64,000 bases of DNA from Litomosoides sigmodontis (taxonomy: Eukaryota; Nematoda; Chromadorea; Rhabditida; Onchocercidae), in NCBI GenBank assembly GCA_963070105.1, contig OY718803.1:10630327-10694326 (forward strand), read 5' to 3'. Position 1 is the first letter of the stretch, and each line of letters begins with the position of its first letter. Shown in pieces: positions 51,611-64,000 of the stretch. Made by a program: the position numbers and the translations under genes. The notes under the pieces are model-generated. The model searched no databases. It was not told where the DNA came from and was given only the letters and a program-made list of their open reading frames with translations.

Positions 51611-52446
51611 GTTGGAAAGCTACCTGCTCCTTGAAAAAGTATAAAATATCTGTATTGCTCTAAAGCACGTAACCTCTAAAGTTTTGTACGAACTAATATT
51701 ATCGAAGCCTGTTCTAAATCACACCAGAAAAGGTATCTTTTTCAAAGAAAATTTGGTGCCATTCTTGATATTTGACTAAACGATCAACAAGTATCTTAGT
51801 ATGATCCAAAATATGTATCGCCATTATCAAGAAATGTTAGCTTCTAACCAAAGAATACAATACATCTGCAGAAGTCATTGTCTAAGTGAAATTAAAATTC
51901 TAGCATGTCATAACTAACATTTACCTAAAAATGAGCGCGAATTCTATAAGCAAAAAATGGATGACTTCAAATAGTTAATAGAATTTCGAGTCCAAAATTT
52001 CTTTCCAGAAAGGCACTATATCTTATTATACGCTTAATGAAAAAATGCTACATCACTACCTTCTAACTTCACTAAGCACCCTTTCCTCCCTCAATTCGTT
52101 GAATATATAGATATATTCACCGATTAAAATCAATAAAGTTTTTTTACAAATAATGTGATAACTGTTAAAATAATTTATTCAGAAATGAGGAAACATCACA
52201 TTGTTCTTGGTAATGATAGTAATGTAATAATTAAAAAAGTTGAGGCTAACAATACTAAAGTGATAACAATAAATTGATAATTGTACTAAAATAGTAACAA
52301 CAACAATAATAATAACAATAATAATGCATTACTACACTTGAATAGAATCTATGCATATTAGTATTCAAAAAGCTTTTGCTAATCCATTCGAAAATCTCTT
52401 GAACTTTGATAATCAAAAGCAGTCGAAACAAGGAAAACCATGATAA
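51611..52446. other. Spacer between ESF1-like gene and MetRS
   Basis: About 0.84 kb between MetRS stop and the ESF1-like ATG on the same strand. AT-rich; should contain the MetRS 3' UTR and ESF1 promoter. No coding exon seen. Confidence 0.45.
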
Positions 52447-55400
52447 TCACCTAACTGGCACATCTCGCAAGCTGGGTGCTAGCAATGGTGATATCCCATC
52501 AACCAATAGTGGCTGTTCCTTGTAGACAACCTTACCTTCACAATTTACCTTCAAATCAGGTGAAACACTTTCCCAAATCTTCTTCTTTGGATTCAGAATA
52601 GCGTCCGGTCGCCTTTTGTATCCTTCACAGGTGACCGGTTGTCCAGGTATACAACTCTCATCAAACTCAATCAGTTCAACTTTTTCGGGAGTAGATGCAC
52701 ATAGAACCATCCCCTGCGATTCGATGCCACGCATTTTCACTGGTTTCAAATTGCAAACGCATATCACAAGCCGATTTTGTAACTGTAACAATCTTTCATC
52801 AATTCCTTAGGAAATACAATCTGCTCTTATGCATAAAGCGATTGCAGGGCTTAGTAATTGATACCGGTGGAGAAATGTACGAAAGTTTTCTACAGAGGGA
52901 TAGCAGTTTGTCAGGTTTAATGTCAACGATTTCATAAATAAAGAAACGCAGGAGTTATAACGATGAATCACCTGTTCAATAGGAACGTGTCGTACAAGGC
53001 CAGAGATAACAGTGCGAGGCTTATCTTCACCAATATCCATCTGTTCAACATACAAACTATCTGCATCCGGATGCTTTTCTGCTTTCAAAATTCGACCAAC
53101 TCGCAAATCCAAACGACCAATATCGACTACCTCATCAACTTTGGCATCTGTCACTGCAAATATGAAGCATTTTAATATAAAAATACATGCAGGAAGTATT
53201 TGACTTTGGTCATAGTATCAAAACTTCATAAATTCTATTTTCAGGAAAAGTAATCAACCATATACATAGCATACCCATTAAAAAGCAATATCGTAATTTT
53301 AATACCACCTAAACAAGGCTTCAATACGTTCAGGTCGTTCCAAAATCTTCTCTTCAAAACAGAATTAGAAAAAGAAAAAACCTCCATCCTTTTTGCTTCC
53401 TGCTCCTTTATTTTTTGGAGCTTTGCTCATATTTTCTTTTACCTCCCTCCGTAAAGCATTCAGTTCATCAACCTTTGTCGATTGCACCAGTGGATCATCA
53501 CTATCTTCCGTAAAACATTTTTTCTCAAATTTCGGAATATTGTAGACTTGCTGTACTGAAAATTACTCGCATTTAGTGATAACCGAAACTTCTTTAGAAC
53601 TTGAGAAGGAAAATCCACCATCCTATTTTTGTTTTTGGGAATAAGTTAATTAAGATAACAGCGATGAAGGAGATGCACAATAAGTGGAACATTTCACTAA
53701 AACATAAACGTGCTAAAAATAAATAGTTTTTACTTATTTTGAATTCTAAATTTTCATCTAAAAGTTGAAAATTGTCATTTCGATCAAGCAAAAGATTTGT
53801 TGCAAATATTAAATATATTACAAAATAAGTGATCTTCTGTACAGAACGAAAATAATCACACTAAATGTAGGAAAATAAGAAACAAGACTCCCTCTTCATC
53901 AGTGGTATAAAATGTCATAGAAAATTATTTACAAATTTTAGTAAAATACAACAACCGCAAAACGAATTCGAAAATTATACTAACTTCCACCGAGTGTTTC
54001 TAGTTTAATTAATTTCGTCTTCAGCTGTTCGATTTCCGCCATAAACTGGAGAGTTCGTTCTTTTTGTTCCTGCACGTTCACTTTTTCGAATTGTCCCCCT
54101 ACGAGTGCAATAAAATAGAAACATTCAATCGAATTTTTTTAACTTCAAATATGAAAAAAGAAACAAGACTGAAAAAATTACTTCGTTGTTCCAACTTCAT
54201 ACTTGCGACTTCTAATAAAGAGTCAATTTTCTTTTGATTGGATATCATTTCAGCACAAAAAGACAACGGTACCGTATCTGTAAAAAATAAATGAAGATTC
54301 CCAGAATTATAGGGGTGTCTGTAAAAAGATACTCCACCTGCTCAATTAAGACCTGAAATACAAATTCAAACTCAGAAAAAGCTTTCCTAAACTTGTCTCT
54401 TTACTAACCATTTACCCACTTTCTCCTGATAAAATTCGGTTGCCCTCCCAGACTATTTCGAAAACATGAAGCTTGTTGAGTTGCATACTCCACTTCCCTA
54501 ACTAATGAAAATTTTATTTTTAATAAATATATTAAGTAAAGCGCCTTTCAACTCCAACTAATATCATATTTGAATTTTTTCATATATTGATAGGAAAGGA
54601 AAAGTAGAATGTCGTTTAAATGTCACTAATACATAAAATAGACAAAAGTGTAATGACCTACCAAAGGATCATAAAATTAATGTTAACTGACATTTAATTC
54701 TAAACTAAGTACTACTTTACTATTAGGGCAATTCCAAAAATGTAAACTCATATCTAAATTTAAAAGAAAAAATGCTTGATTTCGAAATTTATTGATGCCT
54801 ACCGAACGACAATGGATCATTTTAACGCACTAACCTTTAATCAATTCTTTCTCTTCATTTCTTGCTTTTTTCCTTACTTCTTTACCCATTTCTCTCTTTT
54901 TCATCTGCCCGTTAATTGTTGGCTCGCCGGCACCACCAAATCTTTTTTTGAACTCATCAACTGCACTGTTCTCCATTTTTGTAAACAACGGTTTAGGCTG
55001 CAAAAGAATCATTTGAATATCATTTTTTCAGCATGCTCATGGCATAAGCTGTTAAATTCAACTCCAACAATACAATTCCTTTCACAAAACGTCAGATTTA
55101 TAAAAAATGCATTGTTATTACACATTTTATAATTCTTAATTGGTGTGTGGACAGTTCACAATTTGGATTCAATTTATCTACGATTTTAGTCACTCTATCA
55201 ATCTCATAGAAGACCGATGATAAGCGGTAGCAGAAATACAACCTCTCCATTAGTCTTCGTCACGGGTATGGATAAATCTATGTGTGCATTATGATTGCTG
55301 AACTATTTTCCCATGTGAAAATATATGTTATGCACATACTTTTGCATAATTTTAGAAAATAAACGGAAAGAATACTAAATAATGGAAACAATGCCACACG

Positions 55401-58400
55401 AAATAAAACATTTCTAATCCTTGTTGCTTCCATCATTTATATTGAGATTCTCATATCAGGAACAGCAAAGCGAAATATCCTAAACCTATTCCATCCACGT
55501 TAAGTTGCCAATATTTTTGGGACAAAACATGTACTTGCTAATTCAAGTTAAAAATAAACTTCCTCTAGAGCTCAATTGAGTATTAAGGAACTATCACCTG
55601 AACTTGCTGAAACTCTTTGCGATACATGCTTAACATTTTGTGGGGAGCGTAGACACATCAAAGGCGTCATATGCCTTGTAAAAAATATGCTAAATTTAAG
55701 AGCTAAATATCGAAAATCAATGAATCAAAAAAGTGGAAGATCAAAACAATGGAGGATTAGCCACAAAACTTATGCAAAAGTTATACAAAAACAAAACTAA
55801 CTTCGCCAATTTTATGACCGGGTTTTAAAAAAGCAATTGGAGCGCTTGGTAGCAAAGCTAAAGCCCGATGACCGCAATGTTCTCGAATCTTTGCACTAAT
55901 GGATGGCATGTAAGGATAAAGCAGAACGGCAATTAGATAAGTTAAGTTTGCCACTATTCCGATTATGGTACCTGCTCGTCTCCTCAAAATGATCATTTAT
56001 TAGATAAACACATGTCTATTTTCGTGTTGTTTTAAGCTGTTTTGTTTAACTTCCATTATCGGTTGTAATCTCGGTGATTTGCTGTAATTTTTAATACAGA
56101 CAATATTTCTTGCTCAGCTAAAAAGTTAATTTACCAAAAATTTGTGAATTATCGAAAAAGTATTCTCTAAAATAAAACAAAATACTCCGACAAATCTCCG
56201 TTCTTTTTCTTAACTTCTTCACTTTGCCAAAAACTATGCAATATTCACGGAACAACCGAACGGAACAATTTTCACGGAATGGAACAATTTTGACATATGA
56301 AACTACTCGCGCAATTACCTGTCATTTTCATTTCCCTTGAGTAAAACCCAAGGTTCCGTTGACTGTATATATAAATTACCACGCCTTGATATAGAAAGGA
56401 CCTTCACAATACCATCACGAAGTTTCACCAAACTGAGGCATGAATCATAATCGCATAAGTCAGATGCAACCTGCGCTAATAATACCTTGTCTTGCTCCTC
56501 GAGGTGCATGTTTGGTACCACACCATCAAAGTATTTCGATAAAAAAACTAATGAACGATTCACGAAATTTCCCAAATTATTTAGAAGCTCGGTATTAACC
56601 TAAAATTTATGAAGTTTTTGTACGTCACAGACTTCGAAATACTTGAAATTCTCAGTCAAAATTATTAAATGAGCACGACGTTTCAAGGATTTAACACGGG
56701 CAAATTTTATATTTACATTATCTAAATATAATCGCAATTCCGGATAAGATGATTGTATTGATTTACAGAAAAATAATAAAATTGACACCTTCAACGCGAA
56801 ATCATCCCAGGAAAACGAAGTATCCTGCGTTTCGGGGCGAATGTACAACAAATAGAATCTCCAAATATCGGCATCGATGCCAGTTTTAGCAGCCATGTCG
56901 CCAAAAACTCCTTTATTGCGTGACCTGAATATCGGTGCTCATCAGTTAAGTGAGAGAGAGAACTTATAAAAAATTCAACATTGGTTCAGAAAAATGACAA
57001 AAAGTTCTGCAAAATGACTCGCAAAGATACGAAACAGGATGAGAAGAATTGAAATCTTAATTATAGCGCGGTCTCTGCAACTTTTCATTACAAAAATTTT
57101 CATTTAGGAAGTGGCTGCTTACACCTGCTAATGAACTACACAATGAGCAAAGAATTCTCATCACACTGCTAACTATAAGGCCTTAAATATGAATGCAAAA
57201 ACATGCTTGCTAAACTTCGTTGACTCATAATTCAGGTATTCCGTTGCGCATATATGATTGACCACAGTATACTTATCACCTGTACCAATTTGTGTAGCAG
57301 GAAACATAACGGCATGGAAGGCTACGTTATCCTTAAAAAAATAAAATGAAAGGAAAACGAAAAAGAAATTCAAGACAATTAGAGGAACAAACATGAAAAC
57401 AGGATGGAGCAATCAAAAGTACAAAATAACTAATTCATTACATCTTAACTTCCTGAAACGTGAACCTTATCAAATAAAAAAATGTCGAACTCAGTTAAAG
57501 ATTTACTTTGCCAACAAAATTGTACAGATCGACCATATTTGGGTTTTTCCACCATTGTAACCATCCCTCTCCCAAGTATTCCTTAGTAATTGACAAATAA
57601 CCGATTGGCGCGTCGAACCAAACATAAAATACCTTAAACGATAACTTTACGAAGCATATCACATTTGGATCATATCTCATTTTCAACTAATAAAATACAT
57701 CGTTCTCGCTGTCTCGAATAAAATGAGTTCAGTAATGGTGCTGAAAATTTTTGAGGTAGCATCGACATATTTACAACGCTTTTCCTTGTAAAAACATAAT
57801 TCTTCCACAGGTTGAGATTTTCTCCCACACAATAATTTCCAATCTTACGATTTTTGTTGCAGAATAAATCCCTTTTCCACAAGCAATAATGGTCATTGTG
57901 AGAAAACATTTGTAGTTAAATCTAAGAATTTGATTTTGAATTGGTCAAATGACGACCGATTACCTTATCTCGGAAACCATCGAGTGGGACGGGCACACCC
58001 CACTTCAAATCTCGGGTTATACAACGCTTTTCCAGGCCACCTTTAAGCCAACTTTTCGTTATTGATATAGCATTTGCAGACCATTGATTTTTTCCCGAAT
58101 TAAGCTGTTTGTTCAAATGTTTTTCTACTTCATCCTAAAAAAAACAATTCAATTAACTTACTCAACTATAAACACAATTGAAGTGCTACATTTAAAACTA
58201 CGATTCCGAGAAGTTAGATTTCATAGTTCTTTATCTAGCAAAAATTTTCAGTATGGAAAATCTTATTTGTGACGTGATGAATTCAAAACACACTGCTAAT
58301 TTATTTAAATGAAGAAAGATGTGATTTGATGGCTTCACAGCAGGCGTTGTTTTGCATAAATGACATCGAGGATTTATTAACTCCACCGCATTTATTAATT

Positions 58401-58881
58401 TTCCGCAAGCATCACACTGGTCTCCTCGTGCGTCATCAAAATGACAATAAGGACATTCGCCACCCACAAAACGATCTGCCAAGAACCTAAAACGAAATTA
58501 TGCCTCCAAAATAAGCAGTCCGAGATAAATTCTGAGTCTACCTATAATTTCCAACAATGGAAGCACTGCAAAATCAGTTTAACATAGCGTACTTAATTTT
58601 CATTAAAGAAGGGAATTTTGAAGTAGTAAATATTTTAGCCAGGAAACAATAATTCAGAAGAAGGAAACGAACAATACGTCATCTTCTTTACCAATAAAGG
58701 CATAAACAAAAGCTTGTAATTCACATTTTGTGGTTCCCACTCGATTCTGATTAGAATTGGCAATTTTTGCACAGACAAAAAAACCGCATGAGGTGAAAGC
58801 AGTTCGTTATAATTTGCTGTTTATATTTAATAATTTGGTCCAACACTTTATACCTTTTGAAAGTTATATATATTGGTAAGT

Positions 58882-58912
<31 letters not shown>

Positions 58913-59707
58913 TTATATTTATATTTATATTTATATTTTGAGAAAATATTTCACCTGTTACAGTTATCACAGTGCAATTGATTAACAATATCGGTTGAAG
59001 TTAAACCGTTTTTATGTAGCTTGAGGAAAATTTCTTGTGTAAGTCTGAAAATAAAACATATATACAGAGAAAATAGTTTACACTTATCCTATATCCTATT
59101 GTGTTCATTATAAAAAAGAGAATAGGACACATTTTAAAAGATTCTTATATGCTATCAACTTATTAGCACAGTTTCAAGTATGATCGTAATATTAATGTGA
59201 TGTGGAATATCAATCCAAATGAAAAATGAGTGTTAAATAGTTAACCACTTATTAGGATTAGAATCGAATTAAGCTTCCATTAAAACCTGACTACAATAAA
59301 TAAATGAGACAGAGGTAATGAATGTATGGAAAAAGAAGATTCAAAAATGCATGAATTAGCGGCAATGGCAATTGGAACTAACGGCAGTATGAACGGACAT
59401 TAACTCATCGCACTATCTGTTCAACTGACTCAATAGTCTATCTACGCACTTACTCTGTTTGATGTGCCGTAGTTGTTCGACCAAAATAGTCAAAATCAAT
59501 GTTGAACCATTTATAGATCTGTGCATGCATCGTGTGATACTTGTCACATATTTCGCGTGGTGTTAAACCTTCCTGTATTGCCTTTGTTTCTGTTGCTGTG
59601 CCGTATTCATCTGTACCACAAATGAATAAACGGCGCCAACCTTTCAAGTAACAGTACCTGAAATACAATTCCTATATTACGAGCTAAAATTACGCGTATA
59701 CTCGTTT

Positions 59708-59742
<35 letters not shown>

Positions 59743-60738
59743 AAAAAGCAAATCGCAGATTCCATATTGAGTCATTATTCAAATAATTGGGAAAGAAATG
59801 CAATAAAACTTATTCCCAAAGGCTTTTCATACACAATATCAAAATAATACAGAAAATATTTTTTATTAGTTATTCGTTAAAGAAAACGTTTACAACAACT
59901 GCAGAGATAAAAATTTAGCACATAAAATAACCTTGAAAAAGCATCAGCACTCAAAACACATCCAACAATATTGCCCAAATGCGGCACATTATTAACATAC
60001 GGCAAGGCAGATGTTATCAAGATATTTTTTTCATTTTGTTTAGGTAACCTGAAAAAAACTAATATTTCGGTTGGCCATCAAACAAGAGTATTTCAATAAA
60101 CGAAGCAATATCTTAAAGTAGCCAGATATTTTAATATACGTATCTTCAAAAAAAAAAGAGAACATTTCTGCCGCTATCCTCTCTCTTGCCAACTCTGAAA
60201 TGGCATTAAAAATAGTTGGATACAGGTTGTTTTGTTCACATCCGATATAAACGAGACAATATAGAAGAATGCACACTTTTCGGATTTGTCAACGGACTGC
60301 GTATATTCCGGATTTTGAAACCACGTTTTCTCAAAATCCATTCGAATTGACCAAATAAAGATGTTTGCTACCTTAAAACAGTGAAATAACCCTGTAAGCA
60401 GAACAAACCGGTTTGGATATACCGTTCGCATACAACAGCTATCACTATAAGAAAAATTCCTCGACGTTTGTCTTACATGTTATGGGCGCACCTTTAACAA
60501 AGACTTAGGCCTATGTGAATTTTCTATAAGTTTTTTCTACAAGTCTCTCTGCATTACACATATTAATGAAGGCTACCAATACAATGGACTATCATCAGAA
60601 TAAATTCCTATTCACAGTTTTAGCAGTTGCACCTTTTTTTATCAATCCTTCTTTCTCCGTCTCATTCCTAAGCTTGTCATGCTGCCAACAACTTCTACTT
60701 TCCACCTCAGGAACTTTTTTTTTTGCAACTATTTCAAT
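52447..60738 (-). CDS. mars-1: Cytosolic methionyl-tRNA synthetase with AIMP1/EMAPII-like tail
   Basis: Charges tRNA-Met with methionine. Minus-strand exons, 5' to 3': 60633-60738, 60140-60194, 59932-60048, 59454-59657, 58955-59044, 58294-58486, 57964-58134, 57507-57632, 57207-57331, 56789-56924, 56319-56599, 55802-55982, 54835-54997, 54182-54277, 53985-54098, 53382-53555, 52972-53153, 52447-52782; about 949 residues in continuous phase. Class I marks: [16 protein letters not shown] (HIGH site), [15 protein letters not shown], a CxxC zinc insert (CPYC, CDAC, CHLC), [30 protein letters not shown] (KMSKS site), [13 protein letters not shown] and the anticodon domain [12 protein letters not shown]. 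Then a coiled coil, a Lys-rich linker and an OB-fold tRNA-binding domain ([36 protein letters not shown]). The first exon (..EGLIKK) lacks an ATG, so the N-terminus is missing or upstream. The intron at 57206 has a GC donor. Confidence 0.93.
58878..58938. repeat. (TA)n and (TTTATA)n microsatellite
   Basis: Ten or so TA units followed by about seven TTTATA-type units within a MetRS intron. Confidence 0.9.
59710..59740. repeat. Poly(A) run of about 30
   Basis: Long A homopolymer inside a MetRS intron (a T run in the transcript); possibly a pyrimidine tract, or of uncertain length in the assembly. Confidence 0.9.
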
Positions 60739-63433
60739 CTTAACCAATGGAAAATACAATCAATAATTTGAAGAGGAAAAGGAATTGAAGAAACTTCAGA
60801 GATAACGACACAACCAAAGACCCTAGTGCTTTCTCTTCTTCTAGACTGTTAGAAATTAGATAAAATAGCACGTAATCTTAAGCATTAAAAGTAATTATAT
60901 GGATGAAGGCATAACTAGCACATGAGGAAAAGAAACATAACAACAGCATAACATCAGTCATACAAGAATGAAAAATCCAGACACACTTAAATTCCGATTT
61001 CCGACCCATCCACGATGGATTACTGGATCAGTTCGACGAGTGAGGCCATTATGAAAATATCAATCCACGATTACTCATTGGGTGTAGTCAGAGTTATACT
61101 CGATTGGTGTAGTCAGAGTTAGCACATCTTCGCTTAAGCCCTTCAGACGGCAATCGTTTTAATTTTTCCGAATTTTTGATTTAAAACAATTTTGGAACTC
61201 CAGGTTTGAACAAACAATCTCTTCATTTATCCGAAAAAAAGGTACAATAAGCAAAATTTAGCAGTGCTACGTTGCGAATAAATGTTTAAAATTTTCATTT
61301 CTGTTCAACTATATTTTCCCTCATTCCAAATACGTCTAATTCTCTCGATTAATGTATTCAATAGTTATAAGTGCCACCAGTCATGTGCTCGCAAAATGTT
61401 TGTTCAATTTTAAAAACAGCAAGTGAAAAAAAAAAGGTGCTATAAATCTATTTCTAGTTTATTATTGATACTACTAATATGTGCTTCAATCAATTTATTG
61501 TCTAAATTTTTTTCATTCCTCAAATTTGCACCAAGAAATGTTTGTCCAAACAATCCTATAAAAAGAGAAATGTAAACTTTGATTGCATTCATCAAGTTTT
61601 GTTTACTTGCCACACATTTAATTCACTTGAAATATTGTAGACATTTATTTAGAAATGAAAGAAAGATGGGAATTTTTTTTTTCGCTTAATAAAAATTCTC
61701 GAAATCTTTTCTTGCGCTAGCGGAAAAGACGCCCAAAGCAGCTAATCGTGCAAATTCGCTCGTTGACGTCGGTTTTTGCAAAAAAGAAAAAGAAATTGAA
61801 GTAAGCTTTGCTTTGTCCGGAATTTTTGTTGCTAACAGTGAGGGATTGTTGCTGCTAAGACTGAACGTCCGGTTCACACAGCCTGTTACAGCCTGTCCGG
61901 AGCTCATCCGATTCCTTTTACCTCTTTGTGGTATGATAGGTGAAGTGTTGTATCCCTGTGGTTGTTGACGAAGGATTTAGCTTATTAATAGTTTATTAGT
62001 TAGAGCAGAACAATGCCTTGTAAAACAATACTGGAAGTTTAATAGGTAAAGCGGTACGAATAAACTGGTTGGAGGGTTGAGTGGGAAGGAGGATGTTGGC
62101 AGAGCGACTGGTTGATGGCCTAAATTGTGATGAGAAGTGAATTTAGTACGAATTGATTGATAAGGAGAGTAAAGTTCAGCTGACTGACACCCACCACGCA
62201 GGTAGAAGCGGTTTAATTGTCTATAATTTAAGAATTAAACATGGATGATTGATGATACCAATGAAAGAGTTAAGTTGATGGGTGGAAGAATTTACATTGA
62301 TGATGAAATAGGCGCAATAAGCGTAAGCGGCATCCTAAGACAAGTGGTGCACGGGGTGCAAGCGTGCCAATGATCAAGTGCCGTACGTGACATAAATTGA
62401 AGGAAGTTGTTAGGCGTGGATGTTCAATGTGAATTAGCAAAATGTTAAATACAGAGTAGAAACAAGACAAACTTATTCGAAATAAGCTAAAATTCGAAAT
62501 AATAAAATTGCCACTATAGAATTTGGAAGGCTATTTTATAGCAATTTCTTCGATTTCTCGACACGCCTTTTATGATTGAACTGATTTTGTTAAAACTTCT
62601 CTCACTGATTTGCACGTCCTTTTTTTGAAGGACGAAGAAAGAGTTTTACAAGTAGTTTGTTAATAATTTATGATGGGGAAAGTAAATTTTGTTAATATTG
62701 TTAAATTCTTTTTTTTTGTATTTTTTATCAAAATTTTCATAATAGAAATTTGAGAAATTCCTTCAAAAATTATGAAATACAAAAGTTACGGCAAAATATT
62801 GGAATTAATATGCAACAGTTACGTCTAATTTTGCATCTTTTACAATTTTATTTTGCTAAGGAAGTGAATAAAATAGGAAAATTAAATGATTTAAATTATT
62901 GTTGCTATTTGTCGGAAAACGTTGCGCTTTGGAAGCAAATGAAGGGGTTACATTCATTTTGTTGCTTTCTACCTTTCTTTTTTTTTTCGAATCATTGCTC
63001 TAATTTCAATTACTGTCAAAATTCTTACAATAGAAAGTGGAAACGTAGTTAGACGGTAAAGTGATCAGTTGAAGAAATTATTATCATAATTTTTTAGAAT
63101 TGTTTTTAGCCTTTTATCGTTTTCTTGCATTTTTTTTCTTTTTTTTTCAAAAAAAAACAGAAACCATCTCTTCTTATCTCATTATCTCAATTGTTAATTA
63201 GAATTCTATAACTGTTGGGTTACGGCACTACTATAATTGTGCCAAATTTCAACGATTGCGCTTTTTTTTTTTTACTTTTTACATTCAGTATTTCGTATTG
63301 ACATATGATTAACTTCCTGTGGCTTAAGCAGACTAAAGTTTCAAAATTTTCTTTTCAAATTTCGTGCTAGTTTTAAACGAAGGGTTGAATAATTTAATTT
63401 TATATTAAGCATGAATTAAAATACTCTTTTAAG
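60739..63433. other. Interval between MetRS and PTP genes
   Basis: Divergent intergenic region that should hold the MetRS 5' end and the PTP promoter or upstream exons. One minus-strand frame (61686-61907; MSSGQAVTGCVNRTFSLSSN..SARKDFENFY, stop near 61686) is less AT-rich and stays open upstream for about 20 more codons, but no splice partner or family was found. Confidence 0.4.
61686..61907 (-). CDS. Possible small hypothetical protein
   Basis: 73 codons from ATG to stop; Ser-rich composition (FSLSSNNPSLLATKIPDKAK, LQKPTSTSEFARLAALGVFS). The frame continues upstream (QPQGYNTSPIIPQRGKRNR) to a stop with no ATG, so it might be a terminal exon instead. No known domain. Chance ORF not excluded. 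Confidence 0.25.
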   Translation of the reverse strand: MSSGQAVTGCVNRTFSLSSNNPSLLATKIPDKAKLTSISFSFLQKPTSTSEFARLAALGVFSASARKDFENFY

Positions 63434-64000
63434 GAGGAAGACTGCATCTCGAAAGAAAAGTGATACCGACACAAAGTCTAACCAGCAACCTAATGTTGCT
63501 AAGTGTCAAGCTAATGCTCGCACCGAAGTAATAATTGATAATTTACAGATTTCTGCGTAATTCCTCCCAGCACTTTAGTATCTTTGGAGCTCTCTCAAAG
63601 TAAATAATTGATGTTTTAAAGAACAATACATATTATCAGTTGAGCGCTATCAACTGATTTGTAAATTGCATATCGTGGTGGGACATCTTTTATGGTTTTA
63701 ATAATTTAACTAAACAATGTGAAGTTTTATGAAATCTTGCTGCAACTAAGTTATAAAAAAAAAATTAAACATAAATTGGCCGCTTTCTACAGCTAATTTG
63801 CGCTGCAAATAAAGTTATATTGGAGCGGAATAATTAATACATTTGTAAAATTTAAGAATACATTAATTTCTAATTTAGGTAGAGCGATGGGTTCGACGGG
63901 CTTTGGAAAAAGGAGTTGGTGGATTACGTGAGGAATTCTTAAGTCTGAAGCGCTATACTCCTCAAGGTATGACTACTAATGCATTCCAAGGCACTTTTGA
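63434..64000 (+). CDS. Nematode protein tyrosine phosphatase, N-terminal part
   Basis: Exon 63434-63527 (acceptor TTTTAAG; RRKTASRKKSDTDTKSNQQP.. to ARTE, donor GTAATA) joins in phase to 63879-64000 (acceptor AATTTAG; VERWVRRALEKGVGGLREEF, LSLKRYTPQGMTTNAF). A basic, Ser/Lys-rich leader followed by W-V-x-x-x-L-x-KGV-x-GLR-x-EF and L-KRY-P is the usual opening of nematode non-receptor PTP domains; the catalytic HCxxGxxR loop would lie beyond the window. The start codon was not found; the first visible exon begins with one base completing a codon, so at least one exon is further upstream. Confidence 0.75.

Noticed and set aside
60170..60431. 85-codon minus frame as an N-terminal MetRS exon
   Set aside because: Its possible donors do not match the phase of the next exon (60194), whereas the 60633-60738 exon does.
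62750..63052. 100-codon plus frame near the PTP gene
   Set aside because: Biased Leu/Phe/Asn composition from AT-rich DNA, no motif, no splice phase to the PTP exons.

Overview
The window reads as nuclear DNA of a nematode, probably a parasitic one related to filarial and other spirurid worms (inference from gene content and style). It is AT-rich, full of short homopolymers and microsatellites, and its genes are split into small exons by short GT-AG introns, several with a 3' splice or trans-splice type acceptor just before the ATG. No bacterial operon, rRNA, tRNA or CRISPR was seen. The models below were built by hand by following exon phase and recognisable protein motifs.

Layout, left to right. 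(1) + strand 1-986: last four exons of the AP-3 sigma subunit. (2) + strand 1916-7937: two tandem TolB/PD40 beta-propeller units of strikingly bacterial type, the first with a signal peptide; phase allows them to be one 744-residue protein. (3) - strand 8865-10729: secreted proline/cysteine-rich repeat protein with a tandemly duplicated exon plus intron. (4) 10.7-20.6 kb: mostly non-coding, holding a roughly 60-copy 15-bp pyrimidine minisatellite, a GC-richer island with unassigned exon-like pieces, and a (CA)n array. (5) - strand 20606-22828: calponin/transgelin-family gene with duplicated 3' exons. (6) - strand 25455-29894: several exons of an unidentified gene. (7) - strand 31570-35016: eIF1, whose second intron holds an apparently intronless same-strand PIG-B (GPI mannosyltransferase 3) gene. 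(8) - strand 37129-39066: complete globin with a long N-terminal extension. (9) 39-47.9 kb: gene-poor, with hairpins and a roughly 60-copy (ACA)n array. (10) - strand 47891-51610: complete ESF1-like nucleolar protein, 10 exons. (11) - strand 52447-60738: cytosolic methionyl-tRNA synthetase with a C-terminal AIMP1/EMAPII-type tail; extreme N-terminus not resolved. (12) + strand 63434-64000: first visible exons of a nematode protein tyrosine phosphatase running off the window.

The genes do not form one pathway. They are housekeeping (AP-3 trafficking, translation initiation, aminoacylation, ribosome biogenesis, GPI anchor synthesis), contractile/cytoskeletal (calponin), haem-binding (globin) and secreted (propellers, proline-rich protein). 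The points most worth a second look are the bacterial-type double propeller, PIG-B nested on the same strand in eIF1, the apparent 1-base frame break in eIF1 exon 1, the alternative calponin 3' exons, and the GC-AG intron splitting the MetRS KMSKS-type loop.
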